From Rubrobacteraceae bacterium (lineage in GTDB: Bacteria; Actinomycetota; Rubrobacteria; Rubrobacterales; Rubrobacteraceae), in NCBI GenBank assembly GCA_013698525.1, contig JACCSM010000485.1:1-8627 (forward strand): 8,627 bases of DNA, read 5' to 3'. This document shows, piece after piece, positions 1 through 5,618 of this stretch (its first letter is position 1; the number at the start of each line of letters is the position of its first letter). The translations under genes and the position numbers were made by a program. The notes beneath the pieces were generated by a model that was given only the letters and a program-made list of their open reading frames with translations, did no database searches and had not been told where the DNA came from.

Positions 1-341
1 GGGTCGGGTGTGATATGGGGCTCGGGGTGTGGTCCTGGGCCGTCGAGGCCGGTGGAGGTGACGGTCAGCAGGACCCGCACCTTTATGTCGTGATCGCAGA
101 GGGCCTGGCACGAGAGCCTGACCTGCCCGAGGAGGTTTCGCTTCTCGAGCACATCGTGTTCGGCCTTCGTCATCTTTTCGGGCTCGCCCTCCAGGTACTC
201 TATCCGGCAGGTAGTGCACCTGGCGTAAGAACCACAGCGGTGCAGGATATCCACCCCCGCGTCCTCCTCTATGGCGAGGACCAGCCGCTTTCCTTCCTCC
301 ACATCGAACGTACCAGTGTCTTCGACCTCGATCCTGGGCAC
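1..341 (-). CDS. [2Fe-2S] ferredoxin, partial (3' end off the left edge)
   Basis: A minus-strand frame open from a GTG at 341-339 to the window edge (113 codons, no stop) encodes a soluble electron-transfer ferredoxin. A strong SD (AAAGGAGGG, 357-349) sits about 7 nt upstream of the GTG, which fixes the start. Four cluster-ligand cysteines are visible: C36, C42 and C45 in RCGSYARCTTC (C-x5-C-x2-C) and C78 in LSCQALC. The C-x5-C-x2-C spacing resembles the adrenodoxin/bacterial class more than plant ferredoxins, which have C-x4-C. An extra cysteine, C82, follows C78. The region after about residue 95 is Gly/Pro/His-rich and looks like a disordered tail. The gene is divergent from the cupin gene and shares its upstream region (342-486). 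The redox partner cannot be inferred from the window. The family call is firm; the physiological role is unknown. Confidence 0.88.
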   Translation of the reverse strand, partial: MPRIEVEDTGTFDVEEGKRLVLAIEEDAGVDILHRCGSYARCTTCRIEYLEGEPEKMTKAEHDVLEKRNLLGQVRLSCQALCDHDIKVRVLLTVTSTGLDGPGPHPEPHITPD

Positions 342-440
342 TCGCCCTCCCTCCTTTAGCCGCCTTCCGCATCTAACCACGCCGGTAGACCAGGCGCGAA
401 TGCCACGCCGCGGACTTCCGGGGTTATACGTCTCCAAAAC

Positions 441-465
441 CGCCAGTGGATCGGCTAAACTGGCG
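441..465 (+). promoter_or_regulatory. Stem-loop/inverted repeat upstream of the cupin gene
   Basis: CGCCAGT (441-447) and ACTGGCG (459-465) form a perfect 7-bp inverted repeat with an 11-nt spacer. It ends about 7 nt before the cupin SD (AAAGGGGG, 473-480) in the region between two divergent genes. It could be an RNA hairpin in the cupin leader or a protein-binding dyad. No convincing -35/-10 pair was found for either gene, so its role is open. Confidence 0.35.
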
Positions 466-486
466 ATTCACGAAAGGGGGTCACGC

Positions 487-849
487 TTGGATCACCGTCC
501 GCCCTCCATAAAGGTAGACAAGCCCTGGGGCAGGTTCGAGCAGTACACGCACAATCTGCCGTGTACCGTCAAGATCATCACCGTCGCTCCTGGCGGCACT
601 CTCTCGCGCCAGTACCACCACCACCGCGACGAGCTCTGGGTCGTCCTGGACAAGGGAGCCCAGGTACAGCTCGGCGAAGAGGTCCTCGAGCCCGAGACCG
701 GGGAGAAGGTGTTCATCCCGCGAGGGACGGTGCACAGGCTCTCCACGCCCGGCGAAAAGGAGGTGCGAATTCTAGAGATCTCCTTCGGCGAGTTCGACGA
801 GGAGGACATCGTCAGGCTCGATGATGTCTACGGCCGTGTGCCGCAATGA
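487..849 (+). CDS. Cupin protein of the type II mannose-6-phosphate isomerase family
   Basis: A 120-residue single-domain cupin starts at TTG 487, chosen because AAAGGGGG (473-480) is 6 nt upstream. The same frame is open back to 271, but those codons lack an SD and cupin-like sequence. The protein matches the C-terminal cupin of ManC/AlgA-type phosphomannose isomerases. It opens with KPWGRFEQY, followed by the metal-binding motif SRQYHHHRDELWVV, then IPRGTVHRL, and ends with EEDIVRLDDVYGR, the characteristic end of that family. These enzymes interconvert mannose-6-P and fructose-6-P using a metal held by the cupin histidines. The GDP-mannose pyrophosphorylase domain found in bifunctional homologues is absent. 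The protein is cytosolic by absence of a signal peptide. Its followers on the same strand are envelope proteins, which would fit a role in sugar-nucleotide supply, but that is inference. It could also be a sugar-binding cupin without isomerase activity. Confidence 0.85.
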   Translation: MDHRPPSIKVDKPWGRFEQYTHNLPCTVKIITVAPGGTLSRQYHHHRDELWVVLDKGAQVQLGEEVLEPETGEKVFIPRGTVHRLSTPGEKEVRILEISFGEFDEEDIVRLDDVYGRVPQ

Positions 850-870
850 CGGTTCTGGTGTAGATCCCCG

Positions 871-1797
871 GTGAGCTTCAGAGACGAAGAGGAGTCCCGA
901 CGCGGCGGGCGCGCACAAACGCCCGGCGGTCATGTACCCACCGGGTCAGAGAGGGAACGCGGGCGGCCCTCCCGCGTGTCCTCGCTGCTTTTGTTGCTCG
1001 CCGTGCTGCTCCTGGCGCTGCTCGCGGTGGCCGCGGTACTCCTCTGGAGGTCCCTCGGCGAGAGCATCTCAGGCACGAGCGTCGCCAGGGATTCCATAGA
1101 TTCAGCCGGTCCGGAACCGCGCGTACGACTCGCCAACGCCGCAGGCCAGGTGCGCGTCGAGGGCATAGAGGGATCCAGGTCCGTAGATTACGAGGCTACG
1201 CGATACGCGATGGCCGCCGACCCTGCCGCCGCCAAGCAGCGGGCCTCCGAGGTGCCCGTGGACATCTCCCGCGAGGATTCGAAGGTCGTCATCGAGACGG
1301 ACGGAGGCGAGGATACGGGGGCCGACTACACGCTCGGGGTACCGACCGGCGGCTCCGTCGAGATCGAGTCCGAGGCAGGAGACGTCGAGGTCTCGGGCAT
1401 CTCGGGCAACGTGACGGTCGCAGCCGAAGCCGGGGACGTGACGGTCAGGGACGTGGGTGGCGACGTCAAGGTCGAAGCTCCTCGAGGAGATATCAGCGTC
1501 GGAAACGTCAACACAGATACCGGGGGTGCGGATCTCGAGGTCGGCTCGGGGGACATTTTCCTCGAAGACATGGTCCTCGGCACCCTCGAAGCCAGCGTCG
1601 AGGCCGGCGACGTCACACTCTTAGGGCGTTTCTCCGGCGGCGGCAGGGTCTCCGTGGAGACCGGCGACATCATCGCCAGGCTTCCCCCTGAGGACACGAG
1701 GGACCTGATCCTCCAGACGCGCGTCGGCAGCGTCTTGCGCGAGCCTCCAGACTCGAACGGACAGGGTTCAGAAACACAGAAGCAGCAAGGGTCGTAG
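871..1797 (+). CDS. Membrane-anchored DUF4097-family beta-repeat protein
   Basis: A 308-residue protein follows the cupin stop by 21 nt, probably in the same transcript. Residues 1-36 are charged and Arg-rich, residues 37-59 (SLLLLLAVLLLALLAV...) form one membrane segment, and the rest should lie outside. From about residue 80 to 290 there is a repeated Gly-Asp-Val/Ile pattern (EAGDVEV, EAGDVTV, VGGDVKV, PRGDISV, GSGDIFL, EAGDVTL, ETGDIIA). This is the hallmark of DUF4097, which is predicted to fold as a right-handed beta-solenoid. The C-terminus is Gln/Ser-rich and low complexity. DUF4097 proteins are often encoded with sensors or membrane proteins, but their biochemical role is unsettled. 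The GTG start has only a weak SD, so translation may rely on coupling from upstream. The gene overlaps the next one by one base, which suggests the two products act together. Confidence 0.8.
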   Translation: MSFRDEEESRRGGRAQTPGGHVPTGSERERGRPSRVSSLLLLLAVLLLALLAVAAVLLWRSLGESISGTSVARDSIDSAGPEPRVRLANAAGQVRVEGIEGSRSVDYEATRYAMAADPAAAKQRASEVPVDISREDSKVVIETDGGEDTGADYTLGVPTGGSVEIESEAGDVEVSGISGNVTVAAEAGDVTVRDVGGDVKVEAPRGDISVGNVNTDTGGADLEVGSGDIFLEDMVLGTLEASVEAGDVTLLGRFSGGGRVSVETGDIIARLPPEDTRDLILQTRVGSVLREPPDSNGQGSETQKQQGS

Positions 1798-2399
1798 TGT
1801 TCCGCAGGGACCTCCGCGGAGACGTGGGATACAGCGGCGAATCGCCTGAAGACTTCTGGGGCGCCCTGCGAGGAGTCTGGTTCGCCCCGGTCCGCTTCTT
1901 CAGGGGGCTCGACCCGCAGGGAGGGGTGATCCGGCCCGCCATCTTCGCCTCCGTGGTCATCTACCTTGATCTGCTCCTCGAGGCGGTGCTCCAGATGCTC
2001 TGGCTCCGCGAGTTCAACTTCGCGCTGACCTACGCCCCCTTCCTCGCGCTCGTGGTCGCCATCGTGCTCGCGCCGCTGCTCGTCGCCGGATTGGTAGTCC
2101 TCGTTCTGGTCATCCTCGGGGGAGGCACGCTCTCGCGTGGTGGCTTCTTCCCCCTCTTCCGCGCTTTAGGCTACGCGAGCGGAATAGGGTTCGCGCTCTG
2201 GATCCCCTTCGCCCCCCTCCTTGCCGTCCCTTACGGTGCCTTTGTGGCCACCGTCGCCGTAAAGGAGACGCTGAACGTCACCAGGGCCAGGGCCGCCGCC
2301 GCAACCCTCATCCCGCTCGGGGCCGTCATCCTGATAGTGCTTGTCCTGCTCGGCCCCGATGAAGCAGCAGGCTTCCTTGTAAACCCACCTGGAAGCTAA
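1797..2399 (+). CDS. YIP1-family polytopic membrane protein
   Basis: A 200-residue membrane protein begins at a GTG whose G is the last base of the upstream TAG (TAGTG overlap), with GCAAGGG about 6 nt ahead. Translational coupling to the DUF4097 gene is therefore likely. The N-terminus (residues 18-45, PEDFWGALRGVWFAPVRFF..) resembles the amphipathic start of bacterial YIP1 domain proteins. About five hydrophobic stretches follow: roughly 48-69, 79-93, 94-108, 124-155 and 168-186. The segment YGAFVATVAVKETLNVTRARAAAATLIP matches the family pattern of a conserved Lys/Glu turn before the last helix (shown here in two parts: YGAFVATVAVKETL and NVTRARAAAATLIP). No enzymatic function is known for bacterial YIP1 proteins. 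It ends 6 nt before the inverted-repeat element. Confidence 0.75.
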   Translation: MFRRDLRGDVGYSGESPEDFWGALRGVWFAPVRFFRGLDPQGGVIRPAIFASVVIYLDLLLEAVLQMLWLREFNFALTYAPFLALVVAIVLAPLLVAGLVVLVLVILGGGTLSRGGFFPLFRALGYASGIGFALWIPFAPLLAVPYGAFVATVAVKETLNVTRARAAAATLIPLGAVILIVLVLLGPDEAAGFLVNPPGS

Positions 2400-2404
2400 G
2401 TATT

Positions 2405-2588
2405 AGCATCTCAGCTAGTCATCACGCTACGCCCTCCGGGCTTCGCTCGTCAGCATTTCAGCACGGCGCTTCGCGCCGGTTGGCAGTTCAGTCGTGCTGG
2501 AGGCGTCGTCCCAGCGTCGGAGCGAGGCCCCTAGGCGAACCAGGCTGACAAGCCGCCCGCAGGCGGCGTGCTGACTAGCTGAGATGCT
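2405..2588. repeat. 184-bp MITE-like element with 23-bp terminal inverted repeats
   Basis: The left end (2405-2427, AGCATCTCAGCTAGTCA then TCACGC) and the right end (2566-2588) are inverted copies matching at 22 of 23 positions, with the first 17 bp perfect. Between them lie three short hairpins: GCCC-TCC-GGGC (2431-2441), CGGCGC-TTC-GCGCCG (2464-2478) and GCCGCC-CGCA-GGCGGC (2552-2567). There is no transposase ORF and no clear target-site duplication (flanks TATT versus GACT). The element fills the convergent gap between the YIP1 and amidohydrolase genes and overlaps the 3' end of the latter. It may be a MITE, a REP/BIME-type cluster, or a bidirectional terminator made from such repeats. No T-tract supports intrinsic termination. 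Confidence 0.6.
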
Positions 2589-2596
2589 GACTAGCT
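2569..2596. repeat. Tandem 12-bp direct repeat TGCTGACTAGCT
   Basis: TGCTGACTAGCT occurs at 2569-2580 and again at 2585-2596, a 16-bp period separated by GAGA. The first copy is part of the right inverted repeat of the 184-bp element. Both copies overlap the last codons of the amidohydrolase gene, encoding its terminal residues on the minus strand and supplying the TAG stop (2577-2575). Confidence 0.75.
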
Positions 2597-3762
2597 TCTA
2601 GCGCGAGCGCCGCGAGCAGCGCCGACCCTCGCGGCAGGACCTCCTCGTCGAAGGCGAACCGGGGCGTGTGCAGCCCCGAGATATCCTCCCCGACGCCGAG
2701 CCAGATAAATGCCCCTGGCACCTTCTCCAGGAAGTACGCGAAGTCCTCGGCGCCCATCGAAGGGTTGGGCAGCTCGAGGACGGCCTCACCGCCGAAGATG
2801 TCCTCAGCTACGCTCAGGACGCGGTCCGCCGCACCTCCGTCGTTGACGGTGACGGGGTAAGAGAAGGTGTAGTCCAGATTCGCGTCGCCACGCATCCCCT
2901 TCGCGACGCCGCGAGCCAGGGCCTCTATACGCCCTGGCATCCTCTCGCGGAGGTCTTGGTTCAGGGTCCTGACCGTTCCCCCGAGGCGGGCCTTCTCAGG
3001 GATGATATTGAAGGCCGTTCCGGCCCCGATCTCCCCCACGGTAAGGACGGCAGGCTCGACAGGGTCTACCTCCCGCGAGACGACGGTCTGCAACGTCGTC
3101 ACCACCTGTGCCGCGATGACTACGGCGTCGGCTGCGAGGTGGGGCATCGCGCCGTGCCCTCCTGAGCCTCTGATCTCCATCTCGAAAGCGTCGGCGGCGG
3201 CCATGATCGGGCCGGCCTTCGTCGCCACCTTCCCGAGCGGCAACCCTGGCCACAGGTGCAGCGCGAAGATGGAGGAGACATCGTCTGCCACCCCCTCGTC
3301 GACCATGACTCTCCCTCCGCCTCCACCCTCCTCTGCGGGCTGGAAGACGAACTTTACGGTGCCGTTGAGTCGATCCCTCATCCCCGAAAGCGCGTGGGCC
3401 GCGCCGACGAGCATGCTGGTGTGCCCGTCGTGGCCGCAGGCGTGCATCCTGCCTTCTATCTCCGAGGAGAAAGGCAGGCCCGTTTCCTCCTCTATCGGGA
3501 GGGCGTCCATGTCCGCCCGCAGCGCCACCGTCGGTCCGTCCCTTTCCCCCCCGAGCGTGGCGACGATCCCGTTCCGCGCGACCCCTGTCTCTAAGTCGAG
3601 GGGCAGACCCTCGAGGGCCGCGAGCACCTTCTCGGCGGTCTTCTCCGTATCGAAACCCAGCTCGGGCTCGCGGTGGATGTCGCGCCTGAGTGCGACGATC
3701 CTCTCTCCGACATTTTCTTCGATCTCTTGCTGCAAGCCTCCGAACCTCTGAGACACGTCCAC
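2575..3762 (-). CDS. M20-family metallo-amidohydrolase (hippurate/N-acyl-amino-acid hydrolase type)
   Basis: A 395-residue cytosolic enzyme of the M20D peptidase/amidohydrolase family, which removes acyl groups from N-acyl amino acids or related amides using two metal ions. The start is GTG 3762, with AGGAG (3772-3768) 5 nt upstream. Family marks are in order: RRDIHREPELGFDTEKTA (27-43), RADMDALPI (82-90), the metal motif HACGHDGH (107-114, with C109 and H111), QPAEEGGGG (E144/E145), H169 in ALHLWPG, the dimerisation-domain HGAMPHLAADAV (203-214), MGAEDFAYF (336-344) and the final ligand H365 in GLHTPRFAFDEE. All expected catalytic residues are present and the length is normal. The substrate cannot be named; hippurate, acetyl-diaminopimelate or IAA-conjugate hydrolases look alike at this level. 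The last six residues (ASQHLS) and the stop are encoded by a dispersed repeat. A 30-nt palindrome lies just upstream of the SD. Confidence 0.92.
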   Translation of the reverse strand: MDVSQRFGGLQQEIEENVGERIVALRRDIHREPELGFDTEKTAEKVLAALEGLPLDLETGVARNGIVATLGGERDGPTVALRADMDALPIEEETGLPFSSEIEGRMHACGHDGHTSMLVGAAHALSGMRDRLNGTVKFVFQPAEEGGGGGRVMVDEGVADDVSSIFALHLWPGLPLGKVATKAGPIMAAADAFEMEIRGSGGHGAMPHLAADAVVIAAQVVTTLQTVVSREVDPVEPAVLTVGEIGAGTAFNIIPEKARLGGTVRTLNQDLRERMPGRIEALARGVAKGMRGDANLDYTFSYPVTVNDGGAADRVLSVAEDIFGGEAVLELPNPSMGAEDFAYFLEKVPGAFIWLGVGEDISGLHTPRFAFDEEVLPRGSALLAALALEASQHLS

Positions 3763-3778
3763 AAAGTCTCCTCTCTTA

Positions 3779-3808
3779 GCGGATTGGGGAAGCCCTTCCC
3801 CAATCCGC
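3779..3808. promoter_or_regulatory. 30-nt near-perfect palindrome in the amidohydrolase leader
   Basis: GCGGATTGGGGAAG (3779-3792) and its exact reverse complement CTTCCCCAATCCGC (3795-3808) are separated by only CC. This gives a potential 13-bp stem with a GCCC or GGGC tetraloop, depending on strand. It ends 6 nt upstream of the amidohydrolase SD on the minus strand, so it would lie in that mRNA's leader. It also sits about 95 nt downstream of the gluQ stop. No run of T follows on either strand, so it is not a textbook intrinsic terminator. It may be a leader hairpin controlling translation, a transcript-end stabiliser for gluQ, or part of a dispersed palindromic repeat. Confidence 0.55.
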
Positions 3809-3811
3809 GCC

Positions 3812-3835
3812 GGTCAGCACTTCAGCAGGTCAGCT
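3812..3835 (-). repeat. Dispersed TCAGC/GCTGA repeat, related to the 2405-2596 element
   Basis: On the minus strand this reads AGCTGACCTGCTGAAGTGCT followed by GACC. It matches the minus-to-plus counterpart at 2569-2592 at about 18 of 24 positions (GCTGAC..GCTGA..TGCTGAC). On the plus strand, GTCAGCACTTCAGCA (3813-3827) matches GTCAGCATTTCAGCA (2449-2463) at 14 of 15 positions. GCGCCGGT plus the following bases (3807-3825) also resembles 2473-2491. The same repeat family therefore flanks the amidohydrolase gene on both sides. Confidence 0.55.
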
Positions 3836-3902
3836 TTTCGTTTGCTGATGGCTGTCAGACACCGCAGCGGCGCTGCTTAGGAAAGGTACCATAGAGCGCG
3901 GC

Positions 3903-4859
3903 TCAGACTGCGGTCTTTGGTGACCAGACGGTCGGCTCGCGCGGCAGGCGTTCCGGATCGAAGCGGGCGATGAGGTCGTCCGGTGACGGCATCTCCCCGG
4001 CTCTGGCGAGGCCGAGCGAGCGGGCCATCCAGGCATGCACCTCGTCAGGCCCCTCACCCCGCTCCGAGAGCGTGACGGCGCCGTGACGCTTGGCGAGACG
4101 CCGTCCGTCCGGGCCGAGCACGAGCGGGACGTGAGCATATCGGAGCTCTGGCAGGCCGAGCAGTCGTGCCAGTAGGATCTGGCGCGGGGTCGAGTCCGTG
4201 AGATCCGCACCCCTAACCACCTCGCCTATCCCCTGCGCGGCGTCGTCGACAACGACGGCAAGCTGGTACGCTGGAGTACCGTCGTTGCGGCGCACGACGA
4301 AGTCGTCCACCGCTTCCTCGAAACGGCCAAGCAGCCGGTCGTCGAAGACTATTCGGCCTCCGTCCGAACGCATCCGCAGCGCTGGAGGACGTCCGGAGGC
4401 TTCGCGCATGGCGCGCTGCGCCCCTGTTAGTTCACGGCAGGTTCCGGGATAACGGTCTGAAGCCGAGATGCCGTGCGGCGCAGAGGCTGCTGACCGGATC
4501 TCCGCCCGCGTACAGTAGCAAGGGTAGAGTAGTTCGTCGGCATCGAGCCTGGCTATGGCCTCCTCGTACAGTTCCATCCGCTCCGACTGGCGCACCGCAG
4601 GACCGTCCCAGTCGAGTCCAAGGGCCCTGAGATCGGAGAACTGTGCCTCCTCTACGCCAGGACGTACCCGCGAGCGGTCGAGATCCTCCACGCGTACCAG
4701 AAATCGCGCACCGGCCGAACGCGCGAACAGCCACGCCAGAAGCGCTGTCCGGAGGTTCCCGAGGTGGAGCTGGCCCGTGGGGCTCGGCGCGAAGCGTCCA
4801 TCGAAATTGTGGATGCTAATCTCACCGTGTCGATCATCCTGTCGTGCCGGATCCTGCAA
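3903..4859 (-). CDS. gluQ: Glutamyl-Q tRNA(Asp) synthetase (GluQ-RS)
   Basis: A 318-residue class I aminoacyl-tRNA synthetase paralogue that activates glutamate and attaches it to the queuosine at position 34 of tRNA(Asp). It looks like the catalytic half of GluRS without the anticodon-binding domain, which is the usual length for GluQ-RS. Visible marks are FAPSPTGQLHLGNLRTAL (23-40) with the HIGH-like HLGN, VEDLD (57-61), the zinc site CYC (C114, C116) with Y137-x3-C141 in RYPGTC, the GluRS-like VVRGADLTDSTPRQILL, and AKRHGA (256-261) at the KMSKS position. The only standard start in the frame is TTG 4859, which has no clear SD. GGTGAG precedes in-frame ATT/ATC codons nearer the conserved core, so the true N-terminus may be 13-16 residues shorter. 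It follows the ABC remnant by 31 nt and may be transcribed from the gntR side. Activity presupposes queuosine-modified tRNA. Confidence 0.93.
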   Translation of the reverse strand: MQDPARQDDRHGEISIHNFDGRFAPSPTGQLHLGNLRTALLAWLFARSAGARFLVRVEDLDRSRVRPGVEEAQFSDLRALGLDWDGPAVRQSERMELYEEAIARLDADELLYPCYCTRAEIRSAASAPHGISASDRYPGTCRELTGAQRAMREASGRPPALRMRSDGGRIVFDDRLLGRFEEAVDDFVVRRNDGTPAYQLAVVVDDAAQGIGEVVRGADLTDSTPRQILLARLLGLPELRYAHVPLVLGPDGRRLAKRHGAVTLSERGEGPDEVHAWMARSLGLARAGEMPSPDDLIARFDPERLPREPTVWSPKTAV

Positions 4860-4890
4860 AGCGAGCCAGAGTCTACAACCTCTACCCTGA

Positions 4891-5105
4891 TCAGTATGCT
4901 TTCCGGTTGAACAGCCAGAGTGGTAAGAGCAACAAGCCTGTAGCGAGGGCGATGCAGGCGTAGACGGACCCTACAGGGACCCTGATGCTCAACCCATCCA
5001 CAGCTCTCTTGCGCCCGTAGTCGGCGACGAGGTCCCTATCTCGATGGCCATCTGGTCCTGATCCAGCACCCGAGACCCACCGCCCGCACGCGTATCCGCG
5101 ATCAT
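4891..5105 (-). pseudogene. ABC transporter remnant: ATPase start fused to a permease end
   Basis: A good SD (AGAGGAG) and ATG (5105-5103) lie 11 nt after the gntR stop, as in an intact YtrA-type operon. The reading frame runs into MAIEI, loses frame near 5033-5045, and would stop soon after. In the shifted frame the sequence continues as RDLVADYGRKRAVDGLSIRV then PVGSVYA. This is the classic N-terminus of an ABC-2 type ATPase immediately before its Walker A motif. Instead of GPNGAGKT, the sequence jumps at about 4957 to ALATGLLLLPLWLFNRKAY and a TGA (4893-4891), which looks like the last transmembrane helix and basic tail of a permease. Walker A, signature, Walker B and most of the permease are absent. 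My reading is one large internal deletion plus a one-base deletion. The permease assignment is less certain than the ATPase one because it rests on about 20 hydrophobic residues. Confidence 0.72.
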
Positions 5106-5116
5106 TGCTGCTCCTC

Positions 5117-5521
5117 TCACCTGTCGTCCCTCGGGATGCGCTCGTACTCCGAATCGAGGCCAGCCCAAAGATCGTCCTCGCTGATACCGAGCGCCGCCGC
5201 GTCGCGCGCGAGCACCCGCAGACGCTCGAAGATCGCCGCGACCCGCCGCTCTCGCACCACCTCCCCGACCCCCTCGGCAACCACCGTCCCCACACCAGGA
5301 CGGCTCTCGACGAGCCCCATGCGTTGTAGCTCGTTGTAAGCCTTGACGATGGTATTCGGTGCTATCGCGAGATCCCCTGCGAGGCGGCGTACCGTCGGCA
5401 GACGCTCACCGTGTCCCAAACCACCGAACTCGATCGCGTGTCGCATCTGCTCCACGACCTGTACGTAGATCGGAACCCCACTACGCGAATCTACGTCGAT
5501 CCAAACAGATAACGTCCTCAC
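5117..5521 (-). CDS. GntR-family transcriptional regulator, YtrA subfamily
   Basis: A 134-residue DNA-binding regulator. Residues 7-80 form a GntR winged helix-turn-helix: VWIDVDSRSGVPIYVQVVEQ, then LPTVRRLAGDLAIAPNTIVK with AYNELQRMGLVESRPGVGTVV. The short helical tail (about 85-125) in place of a large ligand-binding domain is typical of the YtrA subfamily, which usually represses an operon encoding itself and an ABC transporter. The only usable start is GTG 5521. GAGGAG abuts this codon directly (5527-5522), an unusually tight arrangement, so initiation may be inefficient or start at a non-standard codon slightly downstream. A 36-bp palindrome covers the upstream promoter and implies autoregulation. 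The gene is directly followed by the remains of an ABC transporter, so its usual target is gone. The reading frame itself is intact. Confidence 0.9.
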   Translation of the reverse strand: MRTLSVWIDVDSRSGVPIYVQVVEQMRHAIEFGGLGHGERLPTVRRLAGDLAIAPNTIVKAYNELQRMGLVESRPGVGTVVAEGVGEVVRERRVAAIFERLRVLARDAAALGISEDDLWAGLDSEYERIPRDDR

Positions 5522-5530
5522 CTCCTCGTT

Positions 5531-5571
5531 CGTATCAATGAGTTATAATTATGACACAATGATACGCGCAA
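5531..5571 (-). promoter_or_regulatory. gntR promoter with overlapping 36-bp palindromic operator
   Basis: The sequence 5531-5566 is an imperfect palindrome: outer arms CGTATCA (5531-5537) and TGATACG (5560-5566), a perfect ATAATTAT core (5545-5552), and only three mismatched pairs overall. It overlaps a plausible minus-strand promoter with -35 TTGCGC (5571-5566), an 18-bp spacer and -10 TATAAC (5547-5542). The predicted transcript would begin near 5535 and have a leader of roughly 15 nt. Its position and symmetry fit an autoregulatory operator for the adjacent GntR protein. The AT-rich core stands out in GC-rich surroundings. Confidence 0.65.
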
Positions 5572-5618
5572 CGTCTACGGGTTGTCGGCTCGGGGTTCGA
5601 AAGGCAATTAGGAGGAGG

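Noticed and set aside
15..359. Plus-strand 114-codon frame
   Set aside because: It is antisense to the ferredoxin frame, whose cysteine pattern and SD are convincing.
2400..2600. CRISPR array
   Set aside because: The repeats are short, palindromic and irregularly spaced, with no unique spacers of constant length and no cas gene.
3002..3751. Plus-strand 249-codon frame opposite the amidohydrolase
   Set aside because: Ser/Pro/Arg-rich translation typical of an antisense shadow in GC-rich DNA; the opposite strand carries all M20 motifs.
5105..5295. Upstream half of the 134-codon minus frame 4891-5295 as a real gene
   Set aside because: This part is an out-of-frame reading of gntR (Arg/Ser-rich). 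Only the portion after about 5045 resembles a protein family, and it was reported as an ABC remnant.
5544..5549. Perfect TATAAT on the plus strand as a promoter
   Set aside because: No plus-strand gene follows, since yqeC lies antisense, and no matching -35 is seen. The AT-rich core is better explained by the palindromic operator.
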